Under the pieces are notes generated by a model. It saw nothing but the letters and a program-made list of their open reading frames with translations. It had not been told where the DNA came from and searched no databases. Shown here one piece after another: positions 57,358 through 64,000 of a stretch of 64,000 nucleotides of DNA. Origin of the DNA: Spirometra erinaceieuropaei (Eukaryota > Platyhelminthes > Cestoda > Diphyllobothriidea > Diphyllobothriidae); NCBI GenBank assembly GCA_902702965.1, contig CACRXP010000006.1, positions 3,326,814 through 3,390,813 on the forward strand, given 5' to 3'. Within the stretch, counting starts at the first letter, position 1; every line of letters begins with the position of its first letter. The position numbers and the translations under genes were made by a program.

Positions 57358-58353
57358 TACAGTGAGTGGCCGATCTCATGAAATGTTGGATGAAATTCTG
57401 AAGTGCGTTTTCGACTAGGAGGGATTGCTTGGACGCGTTTTTAATACTGATTATCTTGCGACATAATCCTATAATATTTTGGACTTGACAGGATGTCAGC
57501 TTTTGAGTAGACTGCTTTTCAAACTCCTGTAGACACCGTACTCTGTAAAGAATTACTACTTAAGTGGCCTGCACTTTTCTCATTGATTTTCCATAGTCTT
57601 ACAAATTCAAATATATTTTAAAGAAACCACAAACAAAAACAGGCTTTCTTTCAGTAATTTGATAGACAATCACGTCATCTTTATAATTTATATTCGAAAA
57701 AGGAGTATAATTAGGTGTTAAAAAAGTTTTCTAATTGCCGAATAATTTGGAGTCTGATCAGTCGTTGCACTAGCGCTTAGTGATTTCAGTCTATAAGGTG
57801 CATACATTCTGCATAAAGAAAATCTCGTATTCTTCTATCCCCTCATAAAGATATCGTATAGAGTCCATAGAGGTCCGCAATGTTTGCGGACTCTGCTGTA
57901 TACTTCATGAGGAACATTGGTAACCGGACAGGTACGATGTTATATGAATGGACATTGCACGGTCTTAAAAAATCTCATAATTACAAAATTCTTTAAAGCC
58001 TAATTATAATCCTTTTCGAGTATCAAATAAAAAGACGACGTGACTCTCTATCAAATGGGTGTAAGAAACCATACTTATATTCATGGTTTTTATAAAATAT
58101 ATTTGAATTTATATAACCGTCAAAAATCATTGTGAAAGATGCAGGCCACATAAGTAGTGATTTTGCACAGAGTACGGTTTCTACAGGAGTTTGTAAAGCA
58201 GTGTACTCAAAAGCTGACATCCTGTCAAGTCCGAAATATTATAGGATTTTGTCACAAGATAATCAGTATTATAAACGCGTCTAAGTAATCCCTCCTAGTC
58301 GAAAACGGATTTCAGAATTTCAGCCAACACTTTATGAGACCGGTCACTTACTG
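57358..58353. mobile_element. Foldback MITE, F2 (copy 5)
   Basis: The inner element is 57360-58353, ends TA-CAGTGAGTGGCC and GGTCACTTACTG followed by CG. The arms pair over about 370 bp. The loop (about 57740-57960) has the same orientation as in the F2 copies at 23807 and 33186. Confidence 0.8.
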
Positions 58354-58648
58354 CGCATTTCCAATAAGTGTAGTCTTTTATAACCGTCCGTGTATCTGAA
58401 TGCACCAATCTCGCGAATACCGTTTCCACGTTATGCAATGTGGCTCGGATGTAGCCGAACCCTAATTATTACTAAAAGTTACAGGCAAATGGAATTAAAT
58501 TTCACTACACAGGACTAAATCAAATGTTTAAAATGTGAACCACTGCTTGAAATACAGTTTGCCACATTGTTCAATGGTTGAATCAGTTGCTTTTTTGCGT
58601 ATCCTCCATTCCTTCAGTCCTGAGGACTGAGGTCTGGGGCCTTGCACG
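58354..58648. other. Spacer downstream of the transposase fragment
   Basis: On the minus strand this follows the transposase stop. A 64-codon frame (58528-58722) overlaps the end of the fragment; no DDE catalytic motif was recognised. Confidence 0.4.
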
Positions 58649-59056
58649 CTATTCAGCGGGCAAAGTTTCACAAAACTGACAACACCCGTCTCGGTCATCT
58701 TCGTTAAGAGCATAGAGTGCACGCGGACGGTATGGGTGCAAGCCGAAATCCGACATGATGCGTTCTGAAGGCGATCGCCATATGCTCAGGTCTGTAAAAG
58801 CACTTCTCTGGGATTTCCGAGGGCTGTTGACGTATGATGCTGTCACTAAATCTTGACTACCAAAAGTCCGTTCTGTTCTTGACGCACCAGGTTTGTCGGA
58901 GTTGGCAGTGTTGTCATTTCGTTCGAATTGTTGTACCGATTCGTAGATTGTCAATTTTGACGATGATGGTTCATTCCTCTGACCTCTAGTATCTTTATAA
59001 CTCCGGCCCGATGGAAAATATCTTTTAACAGCATAAACATGTTGTTCGACTTTCAA
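58649..59056 (-). pseudogene. Tc1/mariner (IS630)-superfamily transposase, N-terminal fragment
   Basis: 135 residues on the minus strand. EQHVYAVKRYFPSGRSYKDT and STIY-like KLTIYESVQQFERND form a first helix-turn-helix. A linker with GASRTERTFGSQDLV follows. The second HTH is YVNSPRKSQRSAFTDLSIW and SERIMSDFGLHPYRPRALYA, then LNEDDRDGCCQFCETL. The order (paired-type HTH, SP.KS.R, L.PYR, L...D..R..FCE) is characteristic of Tc1/mariner-like transposases before the DDE domain. The frame stops right after CETLPAE and no catalytic Asp/Glu region is found. It opens with TTG, and the nearest ATG is one base out of frame, suggesting a frameshift at the start. Dead remnant. Confidence 0.7.
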
Positions 59057-59059
59057 AGT

Positions 59060-59529
59060 GCGTCATGTGTAGAACGTGTCTCAGACGAGTGAGGGTCATA
59101 ATAAATTCAAAGTTAACTAAAACGAGAGCAAGGTCTCATGCACGTTGAAAGTGATATAAACAAGGTCCACAAGCACGCTGTCTGCATTTTGAACATATAC
59201 CATAAATTTATTTCATTTATTTCTGTTTTATTCACTTATAACTTTCAATAATAATTAGAATTCGGTTGCATCTGGGCCACCCTGCACAATCATAGTAGAC
59301 TTCCAGCTCTAGCTCTGCATCGAAGAAATTTCTAATAATATGATTCATAGTCTACATGTTTCCTCATGGAGTCAACTTTTATTTTTGTGTCCTCGCGCCT
59401 TGCTGGATTTTTGATCAAGTATATTAACTACGGTGGTGGACAGTTCATCGACCAGGTCACAGGACGTGCCAGTCGCAGTGACTTCGGGTTCGGTCTAAAG
59501 CCCTGGCAGGTTGACGAATGCCGACTACT
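59060..59529. other. Unclassified AT-rich spacer
   Basis: No gene or repeat recognised. It could contain the 5' flank of the transposase element, but no terminal repeat was identified. Confidence 0.4.
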
Positions 59530-59531
59530 AG

Positions 59532-59705
59532 TACAGTCAGTTATCGACCTCGTGAAATGTCAAAAGAGATTCTGAAATGTGTTTTGGAGTAGGAAGGATT
59601 ACCTAAGTGGGGTTGTAGTACTGATAAACGTGTGGCCCAGGCCCATGATATTGCAGACAGACTTGGGTGTTCGCTCTTGAATGCCTTTCCTTTCGGCCGT
59701 ATAAA
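59532..59705. mobile_element. Solo left end of an F2 foldback element
   Basis: TA-CAGTCAGTTATCGACC begins at 59532, followed by TCGTGAAATG and GAGTAGGAAGGATTACC, the F2 left arm. It stops near 59700. No matching right arm is nearby, so this is a truncated copy. Confidence 0.65.
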
Positions 59706-59733
59706 ATGACCGCACTCAGTAGAACTGACTACT

Positions 59734-61200
59734 TACAATAGATGTGCTAACTCTTGAAACGTTTGCTGAAAATCTGAAATACTTTTCCGATTGGAAAGCA
59801 TTACATAAGTGGGATTATAATATTTTATATCATGTGGCATAATCCCAAAATATTTTATTCACGTCAGAATGCCGGCTTTTGAATGCATTTCTTACCGACT
59901 GCATGCAAAAACTTCATTTTTACAAAATGAATACTTAAGTGGTATGGACTCCTTCATTGATTTCCGGTGTCCTTACAAATCCAAATATATTTAATAGAAA
60001 CTGTGCACATAAGTATTCTTTTGGTATTCCTTTAGAAGTAAATTGCGTCCTCTTTAAATTTGTAATTTAGAGGAAGGGCTTTTGCGTTTTAAAACTTTTT
60101 CAGTTCCCGAATAATTTTGAACTCGACCTACTGTCGAACTCCAGCTCAAGGTTTTCAGACTAAAAACTACATATTTTACCGATAAGGGTAGGTCACGTAG
60201 CCCCAATTGGTTTAGCATATGTAGATAACTACTACATTTCCTTTGAAAAGCCTTGTTTTGTTTATTAATCCATAACTACAGGACTTCCGTCTTCGTGTAT
60301 TATTTAGCGCTTTGATATAGACGCATGCACCGAGTTGTTTCCGCATGACTTTCTAGTGATAAATTATTCAGCATGATGTTCTCGCTCCCCCTCTCCGTAA
60401 TCCCATTGGCTAACCTTGATTTTCCAGTTACCCCAGTGTACTCACATTGCCTTTCTTTGTCGATTCGTACGCCGTGATTTACTTATTTCTTCCGGGAGAG
60501 TTTTTAGACCTTTTTCTGCCATGCCCGTACTCACCATATTATGCTGCTGTAAGGGTCGCCGACTGCGTTTTGGTTTACTCTACTTTCTGTTTTCGAATGC
60601 GAACGCATTGCCTTTTTTGTCGATTCTGTATGCCATGTCAGTACTCACGTCGCCGACTGCGTTTTGGTTTAGTCTACCTTCCGTTTTCGAATGCGTACGC
60701 CTGACTTACTTGTTTCTTTAGGGATACTTGTGCATAGTCTCTTTCACCAACAATAATAAGACAGTTAAATGTGGTTGAGAGGTGGGCATACACAACCTAC
60801 CGTTATCATTCTACCTGCACGTAACGTCATACATTTCTATCGGCTATTAGGAGAGGTCATTAAGGGCTCAGAAATTTTTTCAATGTATGTGGACCATCTT
60901 GTATATCTTTGAAAGCAGCATTTATAAATAGAAAGACGCAACGTTTAACGAATAAATATTCGCCGATTTAAAAAAACGCGCCAATAAAAAACATTTTTTT
61001 TCAAGATTAAATTGCAAGAAAATGTGATACGCTACGAAGTCAGTATAAGAATGACTATTTTGTGAATTTTTTCAATTAAATGTTGAAAATCAACGTGAGA
61101 CGTTCACGCGACATAAGTGGTCATTTTTTATGAAGTGTAGTTTCTGCATGCAACTAACAAGAAATACATTCAAAAGCCGACAGCCTGACTACTCTGTTAG
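59734..61200. mobile_element. Foldback MITE, F1-like, interrupted and truncated on the right
   Basis: The left arm runs from TA-CAATAGATGTGC (59734) to about 60185. The right arm resumes at about 60880 and runs to about 61195 (CATTCAAAAGCCGACAGCC), where a SINE-A tail replaces the terminus. About 700 bp between them (60186-60880) is foreign. Confidence 0.6.
60186..60880. other. Insert in a MITE, with a tandem duplication
   Basis: At 60550-60705 two units of about 95 bp repeat: GTCGCCGACTGCGTTTTGG occurs at about 60556 and 60650, each followed by TTTTCGAATGCG. A third partial unit (TTTCTTTGTCGATTCG) precedes them. The 101-codon frame at 60416-60721 is a translation of this repeat. No domain recognised. 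Confidence 0.5.
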
Positions 61201-61204
61201 AAAA

Positions 61205-61330
61205 AACATTAGGCGATTTTTTCTACGGAATTCACACGTCCCGATTTGCCTTGCATGCTCTCTTTCGAGCCCACCCAGAAGCCGCACAGCGGCGCATGAT
61301 ATAAGAAGAATGTTATTACCGACAAAGACA
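61205..61330 (-). repeat. SINE-A tail, inverted
   Basis: ACGGAATTCACACGTCCCG, GCTCTCTTTCGAGCCC, AGCCGCACAGCGGCGC and GTTATTACCGACAAAG read as a reverse-complement SINE-A tail. It sits exactly between the truncated MITE and the PLE remnant. Confidence 0.7.
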
Positions 61331-61334
61331 AGGG

Positions 61335-62290
61335 AGACTATCGATTCTACAAGTACTACGAACAGGTTAGAGGAACCCCAATTGACTTGAAAATACCAGG
61401 ACTACTCGCTGAACTAGTTTTACAGAGACTAGAAGGAAAGGTTATAAAAACGCTTAGCCTAAAAATGCAGTTTTCCCACGTAGTTGACACCTGTGAGCCG
61501 TAAAGAATCGCGAAGTCCAGCGGCTACATCAGAAACTGAATGCCATCTTCCCAGCCATAAAGTTTACGCGTGAAGAAACAGTAGAAGGGAGTCTGCCGTT
61601 CCTGTATGTAAGGATGCGAGAATTGGAAATAGCAACCTCAAACCTGGCGTTTTAGGGATGGATCAACTGGTGCGTTCACCCTTACTTATGAGAGAAACCA
61701 CGCTGCCCTCACGAGAGAAGCCGCGTCAGAGCAGTCTCCCATCGGTCCTTCTGTTATTGCAGCAGTGACGATCTCCTGAAGGAAGAAATAACCTACCGAT
61801 ATCGGTTGCTTCGAGTTGACGAATATGCGACCAGTTTTGTGAAGAACTGCCTCGGACATCAGACAGCCACAAGGCTCCATCCCAAATTGACTTATCATGG
61901 TGCAGAAGTTCTACTCCCTGTTTATATGCAGGGAAGCTCGGAAGTGATCACGCGGCAGTCACATCGGTTCGGTATCCGCATCGCCCACAGATCGGCATCC
62001 CCACTGCGTGCGGCATTGTCTAGAATAGAGGACCCAGTTCTCAGAGAATAGCAAACAAATGTGATATCGCATCCCGTGTGCTAATTGTCTACCCGCATAT
62101 GCTGGTCAGAGGGGCCGACTCCTGGGCATTCGTATTGATGGGCACAAACTAGTTGTCCGTTGCCGTAATCCACTGTCCATCGTTTCTGCTCACGCATTCG
62201 AGTGTGACCACCGATTCACTTGGGGTAAAACCTACCGTGGCTCTGTACCCACCTCACCGCGCCAAATGGTCTAGCGTGGCAGTCCTACTT
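61335..62290 (+). pseudogene. Decayed Penelope-like element, RT to GIY-YIG
   Basis: In order: FYKYYEQVRGTPIDLKIPG and LLAELVLQRLEG (RT motif B; consensus has GTPMGSP.SG), then HVVDTCE where YVDDTF is expected; LNAIFPAIKFTREE and SLPFLYVRM (post-catalytic RT); RYRLLRVDEYATSFVKNCL and LPVYMQGSSEV, FGIRIAHRSASPLR (linker); then NCLPAYAGQRGRLLGIRIDG, HKLVVRCRNPLSIVSAHAFE (GIY-YIG). Several frame changes and stops separate these blocks. Motif A and upstream are missing. It is the only locus here where all PLE 3' domains are seen in order. Confidence 0.8.
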
Positions 62291-62329
62291 TCTCCTTTGA
62301 CTTCATTTCGCCTGACGAAGGGTTGGTGT

Positions 62330-62420
62330 CATCACGGGTTCGGTACGTCTGGCTGATGACGGCTAATAAGCCAGAAATGGCCATTCCAGTCCCCCTTGTA
62401 TTTGTCAGTACTAACATTTA
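62330..62420 (+). repeat. SINE-A body fragment
   Basis: GGCTGATGACGGCTAATAAG, CCAGAAATGGCCATTCC and TTGTATTTGTCAGTACTAAC match the SINE-A body. No tRNA-like head. Confidence 0.65.
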
Positions 62421-62559
62421 GTCATACTTTCTTCTTTGTTTTCATTTCTACAGACTACGGGTTGGTGTCACCAACTTGAAAATTCGCAATAACACCATGA
62501 CTGTTTCTGAATAACCCCCTTTTTCTTCATTATATAAAGTCGGGATGCATACTCCTTTA

Positions 62560-62750
62560 TTCTGCAACGGGCTCGTGGCCCGGTGAGTAGAGGCGTTGAC
62601 TTCTAAACCAACAGGTCGCGAGTTCGAGGCTCGGGTGTTCCATACTTCGGGCTTGGGTATGGCTGGCTGACGACGGCTAATAAGCCAGAAATGGCCATTC
62701 CAGTCTCCCTTGTCTTTGTCGGTAATAGCATTCTGCCTAAATATATATGC
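62560..62750 (+). repeat. SINE-A, head and body
   Basis: The head at about 62570-62642 has TGGCCCGGTGAGTAGAGGCG, a CTTCTAAA loop and GAGTTCGAGGC. The body ends in GGTAATAGCATTCTGCC followed by an ATATATATG stretch. The tail is absent. Confidence 0.7.
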
Positions 62751-62759
62751 ATATTGAAT

Positions 62760-63005
62760 AACTAATGTGGTGTGCATTCTGCGGTGATATAGTGAAAAAG
62801 AGTAGGCTCTTCGGAAAAACGAATTGTACTCGGAAAGTTTCAAGAGGGTGACACCGACCCGTCGTCAAACGAAATGAACGGAGGGGAAGGTGAAGTCAGC
62901 AGACTAGGTCGGCTGACGGGACAGGACAGAGCATGCTCTCATCTAGCTTAGCCCGCAGGTCAGGTGGGTTACCGAGGTGTGGCCGCTATGCGGAGCATAA
63001 CTTTG
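62760..63005. other. Spacer between SINE copies
   Basis: No gene or repeat recognised. Confidence 0.4.
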
Positions 63006-63009
63006 AGGA

Positions 63010-63370
63010 GCATAATTTTTGAGGGCTGGCTGATGACGGCTAATAAGCCAGAAATGGCCATTCCGGTCTCCCTTGTCTTTGTCGGCTCCATCTCATCTAT
63101 GTCTACTACTAGTCGCTGTGCGACTGCCTGCGAGGGTTCTAGTATGAGCCCCAAGGCACAACGGAACGAGCATGTTCCGTAACCTGGTCGGCGAGCGCCC
63201 ACTGTTATAATATATATATATATATCCATCTCATCTATGTCTACTACTAGTCGCTGTGAGACTGCCTGCGAGGGTTCTAGTATGAGCCCCAAGGCACAAC
63301 GGAACGAGCATGTTCCGTAACCTGGTCGGCGAGCGCCCACTGTTATAATATATATATATATATATATATA
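63010..63370 (+). repeat. SINE-A body and tail with 139-bp tandem duplication and (TA)n
   Basis: The body (GGCTGATGACGGCTAATAAG) runs to 63083. The unit starting CCATCTCATCTATG at 63087, carrying the tail (GAGCCCCAAGGCACAACGG, CTGGTCGGCGAGCG) and a (TA)n tract, repeats at 63226 almost unchanged. The near identity implies recent duplication. The 195-codon minus-strand frame over this region is the repeat translated twice. Confidence 0.8.
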
Positions 63371-63740
63371 GCAGCAAGGAGGGACGACAGAGAATGCGGG
63401 TAGATGCATACAGTACTGCTTCGGGCCTATTGTGCCTTCATTCAGCCAATCATAACCCTGACCACCAGCAGCTGAGACCAGAAACACAAACATGCGCACA
63501 GACGCACCTGGCGCAGTCGGTCCACCACTGAGGCCTACCAGATGGGTCATAAGCACTTCATCGAACCGAAGTTCATCATCGCCTCGCTACCTGTCATTCT
63601 CTGTCGCTGCAGATTGCGTATTTATCAGTCAGGAATGGGCGCACACCGATCTATTGGCTGAATGAAGGCACAATAAGCCCGAAACAGTATTGTATCAATC
63701 TACCCGCATTCTCTGTCGTCCCTCCTTGCTGCTATTATGA
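63371..63740. repeat. Inverted repeat with 80-bp arms
   Basis: 63371-63452 (GCAGCAAGGAGGGACGACAG to CTTCATTCAGCCAATC) is the reverse complement, with few changes, of about 63652-63735. The arms are separated by about 200 bp. Each arm also carries GCGGGTAGAT or its mirror. Confidence 0.75.
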
Positions 63741-63880
63741 CTTGGCCGACTTCGGCCTGGTAATTGGTTGCCTGTTCGTGACCTTTGCCACACATACGGA
63801 GCTTGTTTGCTTCGTGAAGCCAATAGATCGGTGTGCGCCCATTCCTGATTGATATATATATATATATATATATATATGTG
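63625..63880. repeat. Second, overlapping inverted repeat and (TA)n tract
   Basis: TCAGGAATGGGCGCACACCG ATCTATTGGC near 63628-63658 is mirrored by GCCAATAGATCGGTGTGCGC and CCATTCCTGATTG at 63819-63851, followed by (TA)n at about 63852-63877. It overlaps the right arm of the preceding inverted repeat. Confidence 0.7.
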
Positions 63881-64000
63881 AATGGTTGAGATAGTATTCA
63901 TTCCAAGATAATATGATGAAGAGAGAAGGCTCGTCGTCATAAATATATGTATATATTCTTAAAAGAAGCGAAGATGTGCGTCCCCTGACATTACTATGAA

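Noticed and set aside
63205..63225. Origin or regulatory element in TA-rich tract
   Set aside because: Simple (TA)n microsatellite associated with a duplicated SINE tail; no other supporting motif.
62969..63556. 195-codon minus-strand open frame with repeated peptide
   Set aside because: It is the translation of a 139-bp tandem duplication plus (TA)n tracts (Tyr-Ile runs); no protein family is suggested.

Overview
The window looks like repeat-dominated nuclear DNA of a eukaryote, most likely a parasitic flatworm and possibly a diphyllobothriidean-type tapeworm. The evidence is the absence of operon-like coding, AT-rich spacers, degraded Penelope-like retroelements (PLEs) with GIY-YIG endonuclease, a non-LTR reverse transcriptase scrap, and many tRNA-headed SINE-like repeats. 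The taxon is inference. I found no complete protein-coding gene, rRNA, CRISPR array or operon. Most open frames are chance frames inside repeats.

The dominant component is a family of about 16 foldback (long-inverted-repeat) elements of 0.6-1.2 kb, some 14 kb in all (over 20% of the window). Their ends read CAGT inside TA dinucleotides, as expected for Tc1/mariner-type non-autonomous elements. Two end subfamilies occur: F1 (CAGTAGATG... ends) and F2 (CAGTGTGTG... ends). One F1 copy (27080-27654) lies inside a 1.05-kb repeat whose inverted paralogue about 8 kb away lacks it, giving an internal empty-site comparison. One copy (20674-21893) is a palindrome end to end. The only transposase-like coding is a decayed N-terminal fragment at 58649-59056 on the minus strand.

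The second component is PLE debris. It includes RT C-terminus plus GIY-YIG at 40.74-41.50 kb (minus), splitting a foldback element; duplicated RT fragments at 45.3-47.2 kb (minus); a head-to-head inverted pair of GIY-YIG ends at 53.15-54.55 kb; and a decayed RT-to-GIY-YIG copy at 61.3-62.3 kb (plus). Short PLE ends at 9.7, 32.1, 53.25, 54.4, 55.3 and 56.7 kb carry a hammerhead-ribozyme-like 3' half (CTGATGA, stem II, GAAA), mostly degenerate.

The third component is tRNA-derived repeats. SINE-A has an Arg-UCU-like head, SINE-B is a related family, and T2 has a type-II (Ser-like) tRNA-like module that occurs as inverted pairs and tandem joins. The same T2/SINE-B composite occurs at 3.2-4.1 kb and, reversed, at 42.7-43.5 kb.

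Candidate host coding is limited to one possible KH-domain exon at about 17.96-18.31 kb (minus). A 72-base assembly gap lies at 57133-57204. The last kilobase has nested inverted repeats and (TA)n tracts.
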